The notes under the pieces are model-generated. The model made no database searches, was not told the origin of the DNA, and worked only from the letters and a program-made list of their open reading frames with translations. From JBEKCP01 sp050014815 (GTDB taxonomy: Bacteria > Planctomycetota > Planctomycetia > Pirellulales > Thermoguttaceae): DNA of 5,140 nucleotides. The DNA is taken from contig JBEKCP010000439.1 in NCBI GenBank assembly GCA_050014815.1, forward strand, positions 1 to 5,140, read 5' to 3'. Both the position numbers and the translations under genes were made by a program. Positions 1 through 5,140 of the stretch are shown here, piece by piece; the first letter of the stretch is position 1; each line of letters starts with the position of its first letter.

Positions 1-237
1 CCTCCAACACACGCCCTGCTGCCCCTCCAGAGGGGGAAGAAACGACGATGTAGTGACCAACAGAAAATTCAACCCTTGCGCCACAAGGACTTACAACGAG
101 ACCTGTCAAACATGGGCTAGGGCATCCGGCGATTTTTTGGCGGGGGCCGTTGCTTTTCTCGCCGCAATGCCCCATGATCATGTTCGTGTGGTCTTATTGT
201 GCATGTTGCGGAAACTACTTCAAAAGGTCCAGGGATT
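1..237. other. Upstream non-coding region of the oxidoreductase gene
   Basis: I see no convincing gene here. Composition is visibly more A/T-rich and less codon-biased than the genes that follow. One plus-strand frame is closed by a TAG at 51-53 and could be the last 16 residues of a gene entering from the left (ending ...EGEETTM), but this is too short to support. A small palindrome at 22-35 (CCCCTC, CA, GAGGGG) has no T-run and is not a clear terminator. A weak promoter-like pair, TTGCTT at 150-155 and CATGAT at 173-178 with a 17-base spacer, is poor by sigma70 standards. The region probably carries the promoter and 5' leader of the gene at 238, but I cannot place them with confidence. Confidence 0.5.
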
Positions 238-1605
238 ATGAGCAAGAAGACGACCCGTCGTGATTTCATTAAGAGTGCGACCGTGGTGGCCGGGGCGGCC
301 GCGGGATCGCAATTCCTCGGAGCGCCCTTTGTGCTGGCTGAGCCGGCGCCCAGCGAGAAATTGAGGGTGGCCGTGGTCGGCAGCGGCGGCATGGGAGGCT
401 ACAGTTTCGGATGCGCCCTCGGCGAGCGGTTCGTGGCGATCTGCGACGTCGATGAGAAGACCATCGCCGGCGGCATGAAGAAGTTCAGCGACAAGCAGGA
501 GAAGGGCCAGCCCGCCCCGAAAGTCTACTACGACTACCGCAAGATGCTCGACGAGTGTCACAAAGACCTCGACGTGGTGTTGATCGCCACGCCCGACCAC
601 AACCATGCCCCGGCGGCGATCCGCTCGATCAACCTGGGCAAGGCCACCTTCTGCCAGAAACCGCTGGCGCACAACATCCGCGAATGCCGCGTCCTGGCCC
701 AGGCGGCGAAGAAGAACAAGGTGCTCACGCAGTTGGGCAACCAGGGGCACTGCGGCGAAGGCTACCGCCGCCTGGTCGAATTGATCTGGGGCGGGGCGAT
801 CGGCAACGTCACCGAGACGCACAGCATCTTCAACCGCGACTTCGGCGGCTCCGGCGGCATCCCCAACGGAAAACCCGTGCCGCCGGGACTGCACTGGGAC
901 GAGTGGCTGGGGCCGGCGCCGTACCGCGAATACCACGACGGCCTGCACCCGTTCAACTGGCGCAACTGGCGGCAGTTCGGCACGGGCACGCTGGGCGACA
1001 TGGCCTGCCACGTCATGGACGGCGTGTACTGGGCGCTCCGGTTGCAAGAGGCCAAGGCGTACAGCATCGAGTGCCTGTCGCAGGCGGGCGGCAGCGAAGA
1101 GATGTTCCCGCAAAGCAACGTCCTCAAGTTCGAGTACCCCGCCCGCGGCGACATGCCCCCGGTCAAGGTCTTCACCTACGACAACAAGGGCCAGAAGTCC
1201 CAGATCATCAGGGACGTGGAGAAGCTGGCCCACCGCGAGATCAACGACGGCACCGTCTACGTCGGCGAGAAGGGGTACATGCTCACCGACACCTACGGCG
1301 GAGGCGTGCGCATCCTGCCCGAGAGCAGGCAAAAGGAGTTCACCCTGCCCGACAAGACCCTGCCGCGGGCCCACGGCGGTCCGATCGAGGACCTCTTCTG
1401 GGCAATGAAGAACAACGGCACCCCGTGCTCGGCGTTCCCCGACTACTCCGGCCCGCTGACCGAATGGATTCTCACCGGGCAGTTGGCGATGTTTGCCGGT
1501 CCGGGCAAGAAGGTCGAATGGGACGTGGCCGCCATGAAGTGTACGAACCTCGACGACGTGAACAAGTACGTCAAGCGCACCTACCGCAAGGGCTGGGAAG
1601 TCTGA
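238..1605 (+). CDS. Tat-exported Gfo/Idh/MocA family oxidoreductase
   Basis: This is a 455-residue NAD(P)-dependent oxidoreductase of the Gfo/Idh/MocA family, which typically oxidises or reduces sugars, inositols and related polyols; the substrate cannot be read from sequence. The N-terminus is a Tat signal: twin arginine in TRRDFIK (residues 6-12), a hydrophobic alanine/glycine-rich stretch to about 33, and a likely cleavage after FVLA (34). A Rossmann fold follows, with VVGSGGMGG at 46-54 and an acidic D70 at the end of strand 2, which favours NAD(H). Family catalytic candidates are K141 in CQKPL (139-143, Q replacing the usual E of EKP) and D254 and H258 in GDMACHVMD, the D-x3-H spacing seen in inositol dehydrogenases. 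A C-terminal substrate domain runs to the end, with AHGGPIEDLF at 378-387. ATG 238 is preferred over an in-frame GTG at 199 because it puts the twin arginines at the usual place; AAAAGG at 222-227 is a modest ribosome site. Export suggests it folds with its cofactor in the cytoplasm and works outside it. It is transcribed towards the minus-strand sugar operon and is probably independent of it. Confidence 0.93.
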   Translation: MSKKTTRRDFIKSATVVAGAAAGSQFLGAPFVLAEPAPSEKLRVAVVGSGGMGGYSFGCALGERFVAICDVDEKTIAGGMKKFSDKQEKGQPAPKVYYDYRKMLDECHKDLDVVLIATPDHNHAPAAIRSINLGKATFCQKPLAHNIRECRVLAQAAKKNKVLTQLGNQGHCGEGYRRLVELIWGGAIGNVTETHSIFNRDFGGSGGIPNGKPVPPGLHWDEWLGPAPYREYHDGLHPFNWRNWRQFGTGTLGDMACHVMDGVYWALRLQEAKAYSIECLSQAGGSEEMFPQSNVLKFEYPARGDMPPVKVFTYDNKGQKSQIIRDVEKLAHREINDGTVYVGEKGYMLTDTYGGGVRILPESRQKEFTLPDKTLPRAHGGPIEDLFWAMKNNGTPCSAFPDYSGPLTEWILTGQLAMFAGPGKKVEWDVAAMKCTNLDDVNKYVKRTYRKGWEV

Positions 1606-1634
1606 ACGCTTGTAAGAAGATAGCTTGCTGAAAC
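1606..1634. other. Short convergent gap without terminator
   Basis: Only 29 bases separate the stop of the plus-strand oxidoreductase (TGA 1603-1605) from the stop of the minus-strand kinase (TGA read from 1637-1635). I find no GC-rich hairpin followed by a T-run in either direction. The only fold is a 4-bp CTGA/TCAG pair at 1628-1638, too weak to terminate. Transcripts from both sides therefore probably run into the opposing gene or end by Rho. Confidence 0.6.
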
Positions 1635-2636
1635 TCAGATGAGGGTGGCACGTCCCTGACCGTCCTCGTAGTAGATAACCCGGGTGCCGAAATTGTCGAA
1701 CGAGAACTTGATCTCGCGCAGGTCGGAAAGGGCCGCGCGGAGCCGGTCTTGATGTTGCACGTCGCAATACAGCAGGAGGAACCCGCACCCGCCGGCGCCC
1801 AGGAGCTTTCCGCCGGTCGCCCCGTTCTGCATGGCCCGGTCATAGCAGGCGTCGATCCATTCGGTGGAGATTTGGCTGGAGAGCTGCTTTTTCAACAGCC
1901 AGTTTTCATGGAGGATGGGCCCCATGTCGTCCAAGCAGCCCTTGGCCAGGCTTTCGCGAAGCTGCCGAGCGAGTTCGACCATCCGCATCAGGCCCTCGAA
2001 CTTCTTGCGGTCGCGGAGGACGGCCGACTGCTGGTCGGCAAGAATGTCATGGGCCGACCGGGCCCCGCCAAGGTAGAACGCGAGCAGGTTCTGAGCCAAC
2101 CTGGACCGCTGACTGGGCGGCATGATTACCGGTTCCACCTGGACCGACTCGTCGGGATAGAAGGTAATCAGGTTCAATCCGCCATACGCCGCCGCATACA
2201 TGTCCTGTTTGCCGATGGGGTCTTTGAGAATATCGATCTCGATCTCGCATGCCTTGCGGGCCAGCAATTCTTTGGAAGCAAATTGACCGGTGTAGGCATA
2301 CAAGGCGTGGAGCAAGCCCACCGTAAACGAGGAGGACGATCCGAGGCCGGTCCCCGCGGGGATATCGGCGATGGAGTTGATGTCCACGCCTTCAGTCCCA
2401 AACTGCCCCAGCGCCACCCGCACAATGGGGTGCTGAATATGGGCAATGCTGTTGACCAACTCGGTGCGAGAGTACTTGACCTGGATCCGATCATCGAAAT
2501 AGGGGTGGATCAGGATGTACATGTACTTGTCGATAGTTGTGCTCAAGACGCACCCCGGGCACTTGGAGTAGAAGCTGCGGAGGTCGCTGCCTCCACCGGC
2601 AAAGCTGATTCGGAACGGCGTGCGGGTGCCTATCAT
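1635..2636 (-). CDS. GHMP-family sugar kinase, heptose-7-phosphate kinase (HddA)-like
   Basis: A 333-residue cytoplasmic ATP-dependent small-molecule kinase of the GHMP superfamily. All three family motifs are visible: motif 1 TPFRISFAGGGSD (6-18), the phosphate-binding motif 2 DIPAGTGLGSSSSF (91-104), and the C-terminal glycine motif 3 GGKLLGAGGCGFLLL (275-289). KQDMYAAAYGG at 143-153 carries the aspartate (D145) expected in the active site. The RTPFRISFAGGGSD start and the length fit the group typified by D-glycero-alpha-D-manno-heptose 7-phosphate kinase (HddA), which makes the 1,7-bisphosphate on the way to GDP-heptose; related members are L-fucose kinase domains, so the substrate is an inference. 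Start at 2636 is chosen because a strong GAGGAG lies six bases upstream and motif 1 starts within a few residues; the frame stays open 42 codons further but that stretch overlaps the epimerase and looks non-coding. It is the second gene of an operon. No isomerase, phosphatase or guanylyltransferase of the heptose pathway is in view. Confidence 0.9.
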   Translation of the reverse strand: MIGTRTPFRISFAGGGSDLRSFYSKCPGCVLSTTIDKYMYILIHPYFDDRIQVKYSRTELVNSIAHIQHPIVRVALGQFGTEGVDINSIADIPAGTGLGSSSSFTVGLLHALYAYTGQFASKELLARKACEIEIDILKDPIGKQDMYAAAYGGLNLITFYPDESVQVEPVIMPPSQRSRLAQNLLAFYLGGARSAHDILADQQSAVLRDRKKFEGLMRMVELARQLRESLAKGCLDDMGPILHENWLLKKQLSSQISTEWIDACYDRAMQNGATGGKLLGAGGCGFLLLYCDVQHQDRLRAALSDLREIKFSFDNFGTRVIYYEDGQGRATLI

Positions 2637-2642
2637 TGACGA

Positions 2643-2648
2643 CTCCTC
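2643..2648 (-). promoter_or_regulatory. Shine-Dalgarno of the kinase, overlapping the epimerase stop
   Basis: Read on the minus strand this is GAGGAG, six bases before the kinase ATG (2636-2634). Its first two bases are also the last two bases of the epimerase stop codon TGA (2649-2647). It fixes the kinase start, and the arrangement suggests translational coupling: ribosomes finishing the epimerase would expose or directly reuse the kinase site. It is the clearest ribosome binding site in the window. Confidence 0.85.
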
Positions 2649-3591
2649 AATTCTTGCCCAGCATCTTGCGCACGGCGATTCGCACGGATTGCGTCGAATC
2701 GTAGGTGGGCTGGAACCCCAGGCCGCTGATCTTTCCGCTGTCGTACTGGAAGCAGGGCACATCCCCCTGCCACCCGCGGTTTCCGCTGCCGTACTCGACG
2801 GGAATGCCGGAAAGCCCCATTTCCTCGACCACGATTTCCGCGATCTGGCGGACGGACGTCAGCCCCGTGCCCGCCACGTGGTAGACCGCGTATCGCTCGT
2901 CGCGGGCCTTGTCCCACACGGTCAGGATCGCGCGGACGAGGTCCTTGACGTACAGATAGGGCTTGGTCTGCGATCCATCGCCCAGCACGCGCAGCCGGGC
3001 GGGGTCTTGTCGCAGGCGGTGTACGAAATCGTAGAGCACGCCGTGCGTCGACCGCTCGCCGACCACGTTGGGAAACCGCAGCACCCATGCCTGGAAGCCG
3101 AGCGTGTGGGCGAACACCGAGACGAACGCCTCGGCAGCCAGCTTCGATGCGCCGTAGAACGAAACCGGCTGCAAGGGGCCCGTCGTCTCCGCCAGGGCCT
3201 GCGGCGTATCCCCGAACACGGCCGAGCTGCTGGCCAGGAAGATGCGCTTGACGCCGTGCCGCACCATCGCCTCGAGCACTTCGGTGGTCGAAAGGAACGT
3301 CAGCCGCAGGTCCAGCGCGTGGTCTTCGCTGCCGCGGGCGATGTCCGAGTTTGCGGCCAGATGAAAGACCGCCTCGAAGCCCGCCCGGACAAACAGATCA
3401 TCCAGGTCGTCGCGAACCAGGACGTCGATTTGGTCGAAATGGAAGTGCGGGGAGGACCGGCAGGGGGCCAGGTTCTCTTTCTTGCCCAGGTAGAGGTTAT
3501 CGACACACCATACTTCGTCGCCGCGATCCAGCAGGGCCTCGCAGAGATGGCTGCCGATGAAGCCGGCCCCTCCGGTGATAAGGATTCGCAT
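2647..3591 (-). CDS. NAD-dependent nucleotide-sugar epimerase/dehydratase (extended SDR)
   Basis: A 314-residue soluble enzyme of the extended short-chain dehydrogenase family, which epimerises, dehydrates or reduces nucleotide-linked or phosphorylated sugars. The N-terminal Rossmann motif is ITGGAGFIGSH (5-15), with D31 after strand 2 (CVDNL) for NAD ribose binding. HLAANSD at 77-83 follows. The catalytic set is the serine run SSSAVFG (121-127) and YGASK (146-150). RFPNVVG (172-178) and TKPYLYVKDLVRAI (209-222) are the substrate-domain signatures usual for UDP-glucose 4-epimerase-like enzymes. The length is normal. The exact reaction cannot be told from sequence; the co-operonic GHMP kinase suggests a role in making an activated heptose or other unusual sugar. 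The start at 3591 begins directly with the Rossmann strand (MRILITGG); upstream only a weak GAG is seen, so initiation may be inefficient or SD-independent. It is the first gene of the minus-strand operon, followed after ten bases by the kinase. Confidence 0.92.
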   Translation of the reverse strand: MRILITGGAGFIGSHLCEALLDRGDEVWCVDNLYLGKKENLAPCRSSPHFHFDQIDVLVRDDLDDLFVRAGFEAVFHLAANSDIARGSEDHALDLRLTFLSTTEVLEAMVRHGVKRIFLASSSAVFGDTPQALAETTGPLQPVSFYGASKLAAEAFVSVFAHTLGFQAWVLRFPNVVGERSTHGVLYDFVHRLRQDPARLRVLGDGSQTKPYLYVKDLVRAILTVWDKARDERYAVYHVAGTGLTSVRQIAEIVVEEMGLSGIPVEYGSGNRGWQGDVPCFQYDSGKISGLGFQPTYDSTQSVRIAVRKMLGKN

Positions 3592-3630
3592 GGTGAGCTC
3601 GGCAGTGATCAGGGTATGTCAGGCATTCCA

Positions 3631-3660
3631 ACTATAGTGTACTGCACTTTGGCGGGCCAA
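3631..3660 (-). promoter_or_regulatory. Candidate promoter for the epimerase-kinase operon
   Basis: On the minus strand, TTGGCC (3660-3655) and TATAGT (3636-3631) are separated by 18 bases. The -10 matches sigma70 TATAAT at five of six positions; the -35 matches at only three. Transcription would start near 3624 and leave a leader of about 33 bases before the epimerase ATG. The -35 lies within a small inverted repeat (TTGGC-GG-GCCAA, 3649-3660) that could be an operator. Position is right, but sigma70-type promoters in this lineage are poorly defined. Confidence 0.4.
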
Positions 3661-3701
3661 CAAGGCAGCCGCTGACGGGGGACGGTCCGCTTCGGCGGGC
3701 C
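3651..3701. repeat. Direct repeat GGCGGGCC, first copy inside an inverted repeat
   Basis: GGCGGGCC occurs at 3651-3658 and again at 3694-3701, 43 bases apart, between the two divergent promoters. The first copy lies in the palindrome TTGGC-GG-GCCAA (3649-3660); the second forms part of a hairpin with the sequence before it (3683-3702). A pair of short repeats between divergent promoters can be a protein-binding site, but an eight-base GC-only word may recur by chance in DNA this GC-rich. Confidence 0.3.
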
Positions 3702-3702
3702 G
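3683..3702. repeat. 8-bp hairpin with UUCG loop between divergent promoters
   Basis: CGGTCCGC (3683-3690) pairs with GCGGGCCG (3695-3702) around the loop TTCG, giving eight pairs with one G-T wobble. As RNA on the plus strand this would be C(UUCG)G, an exceptionally stable tetraloop. There is no T-run after it on either strand, so it is not a standard terminator. It lies outside both predicted transcripts, upstream of the -35 of each promoter; it may be a regulatory palindrome, a relic, or part of a longer transcript from an unseen promoter. Confidence 0.5.
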
Positions 3703-3709
3703 AAAGCCG

Positions 3710-3737
3710 TTGCACCCCCACGGAGGTATGTTAGAAT
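3710..3737 (+). promoter_or_regulatory. Extended -10 promoter of the glycosyltransferase
   Basis: TAGAAT at 3732-3737 matches the sigma70 -10 at five of six positions and is preceded at the exact spacing by TG (3729-3730), the extended -10 element. A weak -35, TTGCAC at 3710-3715, sits 16 bases upstream; extended -10 promoters tolerate poor -35s. The A/T-rich TTAGAATAAA stands out from GC-rich surroundings. Transcription would start near 3743-3746, giving a leader of about 112 bases before ATG 3858. Confidence 0.55.
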
Positions 3738-3762
3738 AAACCATTGAGAGTCTCGTCTGCCC

Positions 3763-3783
3763 CAGCGGGTGGGCCGCTGTTTT
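3763..3783 (+). terminator. Terminator-like hairpin in the glycosyltransferase leader
   Basis: CAGCGG (3763-3768) pairs perfectly with CCGCTG (3774-3779) around a five-base loop, and TTTT (3780-3783) follows at once. That is the shape of a short intrinsic terminator. It begins about 20 bases after the predicted start and 75 bases before the glycosyltransferase ATG, so it would end that gene's own transcript early unless overridden. The short stem and four-T tract make it weak; it may be an attenuator, or a pause or protective 5' hairpin. Confidence 0.4.
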
Positions 3784-3785
3784 GC

Positions 3786-3842
3786 CGGACCTTTCCCCTC
3801 TTGGTTGGTGGACGGGGCGACCGTGCCGGGCTGCGAGGTCCG
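3786..3842 (+). repeat. Long-range 7-bp leader stem before the glycosyltransferase
   Basis: CGGACCT (3786-3792) and AGGTCCG (3836-3842) are perfect reverse complements enclosing 43 bases. In RNA they would close a large loop containing C-rich (3795-3798) and G-rich (3814-3817) runs that could pair inside it. The 3' arm ends 15 bases before ATG 3858 and just ahead of GGAAG (3853-3857), the only purine-rich ribosome-site candidate. Together with the hairpin at 3763-3783 it suggests a folded leader. I do not recognise a known riboswitch class. Confidence 0.4.
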
Positions 3843-3857
3843 TAAACTTCCCGGAAG

Positions 3858-5060
3858 ATGATCCAGGCGATGCCCAACCACGACGAAATCCCTGCCCCGC
3901 CCGGTGCAACCAAAGATTGCCCTGAAGTGGTTGTATCGATTGTAGTGCCCTCGCTGAACGAGGAGCTGACGATCGCGGAATTCGTCGATTGGTGCCAGGA
4001 GGGGCTGAGCCAGGCCGGCGTCAGCGGCGAGATCCTCATCATCGACAGCTCCACGGACCGCACGGCCGAGATCGCCGAGAGCAAGGGTGCCCGCGTCCTG
4101 CGCGTGCCCAAGCGGGGCCTGGGGCGCGCCTATATCGACGCCATCCCCCACATCCGCGGCAAGCACGTGATCATGGGCGACTGCGACCTGACCTACGACT
4201 TCCGCGGAATCAAGCAGTTCGTCGACGCGCTGGAGGCCGGCAACGAGTTCGTCATGGGCACGCGCATGAAGGGTTACATCGAAGACGGCGCCATGCCTCC
4301 CTTGCACCGCTACTTCGGCACCCCGCTGACTACCTGGATCCTCAACCGCATCTACGGGACGCGCTACTCCGACATCCACTGCGGGATGCGGGCCATGACC
4401 TTGGAGGCCCTGAAGAAGATCGATCTGCACTCCCAGTCGTGGGAGTACGCGTCGGAGATGGTCCTCAAGGCCGGCAAGCTGCGTTTGAAGACCGCCGAAC
4501 TGCCGATCCGCTTCTACAAGGACCGCCCCGGCCGTTTCAGCCACATGAAGCGATCCGGCTGGCTCTCGCCATGGCGCGCAGGCTGGATCAACCTGCGGAT
4601 CATGTTCCTTTACGCCCCCGATTTCTTCCTTTTGAAGCCAGGGCTGGCCATCTTCGCGCTGGGCCTGTTCCTCACGTTGCTTCTGGTCCGGGGACCGGTG
4701 CAACTGGGGCCGGTGGCCCTGAGCGAGCACTTCATGCTCTTGGGGGTGACGCTGGCGTCGGTCGGATACATGGCGGTTGGGCTGGGAATGTTCGCGCGGG
4801 TGTATCACGACTTCGACCCGCAGTACACCGCGGCAGTTCTGCGAAAGTGTTCCTACAACCGCGGAATGGTAGTGGCGGCGGTCCTGTCGGCTACAGGGCT
4901 GATTGCGGACGCCTGGCTACTGGTCAATTGGCTGACGAGCAGCCTGCGACTGCCGGGCTTTTCGTTTCCGGGCGTTGTAGGGCTCTTGTTGCTGATCTTG
5001 GGATTTCAGACCTTTGCGTTCACGCTGATCCTGCACATGGTGGGAACGAAGAGCCGCTAA
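3858..5060 (+). CDS. Family 2 glycosyltransferase, polyprenyl-phosphate hexose synthase type, with four membrane segments
   Basis: A 400-residue inverting GT-A glycosyltransferase resembling dolichyl-phosphate mannose/glucose synthases. It would transfer a hexose from a nucleotide sugar to a polyprenyl phosphate at the inner face of the membrane, supplying lipid-linked sugar for glycan or protein glycosylation. The catalytic domain shows SIVVPSLNE (27-35), IIDSSTDRTAEIA (61-73), KRGLGRAY (85-92), the metal-binding GDCD (107-110, followed by LTYD) and MGTRMKG (133-139), then AMPPLHRYFGTPL (145-157) and DIHCGMRAM (172-180), signatures of the bacterial branch of this group. RPGRFSH at 223-229 precedes the membrane part. 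Four hydrophobic segments lie at about 257-277, 291-313, 335-359 and 368-395. An in-frame TAA at 3843-3845 limits the N-terminus; ATG 3858 has GGAAG directly abutting it, so ATG 3870 (11 bases after GGAAGA), which removes four residues, is an equally good start. It is divergent from the epimerase-kinase operon. Donor sugar and carrier are not determinable. Confidence 0.92.
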   Translation: MIQAMPNHDEIPAPPGATKDCPEVVVSIVVPSLNEELTIAEFVDWCQEGLSQAGVSGEILIIDSSTDRTAEIAESKGARVLRVPKRGLGRAYIDAIPHIRGKHVIMGDCDLTYDFRGIKQFVDALEAGNEFVMGTRMKGYIEDGAMPPLHRYFGTPLTTWILNRIYGTRYSDIHCGMRAMTLEALKKIDLHSQSWEYASEMVLKAGKLRLKTAELPIRFYKDRPGRFSHMKRSGWLSPWRAGWINLRIMFLYAPDFFLLKPGLAIFALGLFLTLLLVRGPVQLGPVALSEHFMLLGVTLASVGYMAVGLGMFARVYHDFDPQYTAAVLRKCSYNRGMVVAAVLSATGLIADAWLLVNWLTSSLRLPGFSFPGVVGLLLLILGFQTFAFTLILHMVGTKSR

Positions 5061-5140
5061 TCGGCCGGTCTTGAACGGCAGGTTCCACGGCATTGGCAGG
5101 TGTCCTACTGCTGCGACTTTATGGGCGATAGCGTCAACCC
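5061..5140. other. Downstream of the glycosyltransferase; no feature recognised
   Basis: No terminator with a stable stem and T-run is visible; the best fold is GAAC-GGCAG-GTTC at 5073-5085, only four pairs with no T-run. An ATG at 5121 opens a frame that runs off the window end after six codons, but with no ribosome site it cannot be called a gene. Confidence 0.4.

Noticed and set aside
22..35. Palindrome CCCCTC-CA-GAGGGG as a terminator of an upstream gene
   Set aside because: The stem is short with a two-base loop and there is no T-run on either strand.
131..140. T6 tract (133-138) as the tail of a terminator
   Set aside because: No stable stem lies directly before it; GGCATCCGGCGA does not fold into a convincing hairpin.
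53..241. A small frame (open from base 2) whose TGA overlaps the oxidoreductase ATG as ATGA
   Set aside because: The ATGA overlap looks like translational coupling, but codon use is unlike the neighbouring genes, with many A/T third positions, the peptide has no recognisable character, and there is no ribosome site at the GTG. Conservation in relatives would change this view.
555..1631. A 358-codon plus-strand frame overlapping the oxidoreductase
   Set aside because: Arg/Pro/Gly/His-rich translation typical of a shifted frame in GC-rich DNA; no domain, and the overlapping gene is clear.
220..1788. A 522-codon open frame on the minus strand, antisense to the oxidoreductase
   Set aside because: Its protein is a low-complexity mix rich in Val, Arg, Ala and Leu with no motif, as expected from the complement of a strongly GC-biased gene. 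The plus-strand protein has an unmistakable family signature.
1749..3675. Two long plus-strand frames (1749-2639 and 2620-3675) antisense to the kinase and epimerase
   Set aside because: No domain signatures, and the opposite strand carries complete GHMP and SDR motif sets; these are composition shadows.
3609..4808. A 399-codon minus-strand frame antisense to the glycosyltransferase and crossing the intergenic region
   Set aside because: His/Arg/Gln/Val-rich translation without motifs; it would cover the divergent promoters and is explained as a shadow of the real gene.
5121..5140. Start of another gene (ATG at 5121)
   Set aside because: Only six codons are visible and no Shine-Dalgarno precedes it.

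Overview
The window is GC-rich bacterial DNA with four convincing protein genes and no RNA genes, mobile elements or CRISPR. The best guess at the source is a planctomycete-like bacterium (Planctomycetota, perhaps Phycisphaerae, or a relative in the PVC group). This is an inference from the Tat-exported Gfo/Idh/MocA oxidoreductase of the 'CQKPL' type, a class highly expanded in those bacteria, together with the high GC content and the modest ribosome binding sites of three of the four genes. No phylogenetic marker gene is present.

Layout. Bases 1-237 are a lower-GC upstream region with no convincing gene. Bases 238-1605 (+) encode a Tat-signal Gfo/Idh/MocA oxidoreductase. It converges on a two-gene minus-strand operon with only 29 bases between the stop codons. 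That operon reads right to left: an extended-SDR NAD-dependent sugar epimerase/dehydratase (3591 to 2647), then a GHMP-family sugar kinase resembling D-glycero-D-manno-heptose 7-phosphate kinase (2636 to 1635). Ten bases separate the two, and the kinase Shine-Dalgarno overlaps the epimerase stop codon. Bases 3592-3857 are a divergent control region with a candidate promoter on each strand, several inverted repeats, and a structured leader before the last gene. Bases 3858-5060 (+) encode a family 2 glycosyltransferase of the dolichyl/polyprenyl-phosphate hexose synthase type with four C-terminal membrane segments. Bases 5061-5140 hold nothing recognisable.

How the genes fit together. The kinase and epimerase would make or modify an activated sugar (heptose-like or another nucleotide-sugar precursor). 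The membrane glycosyltransferase would load a sugar onto a polyprenyl-phosphate carrier for extracytoplasmic glycan or glycoprotein assembly. The three genes probably belong to a surface-polysaccharide or glycosylation locus that extends beyond the window. The exported oxidoreductase may act on sugars outside the cytoplasm, but nothing here ties it to the other three.

No wholly new system is evident. The feature most worth a second look is the divergent intergenic region: a good extended -10 promoter, a terminator-like hairpin about 20 bases after its predicted start, and then a perfect 7-bp long-range stem just before the glycosyltransferase. This could be an attenuator or an undescribed leader RNA.
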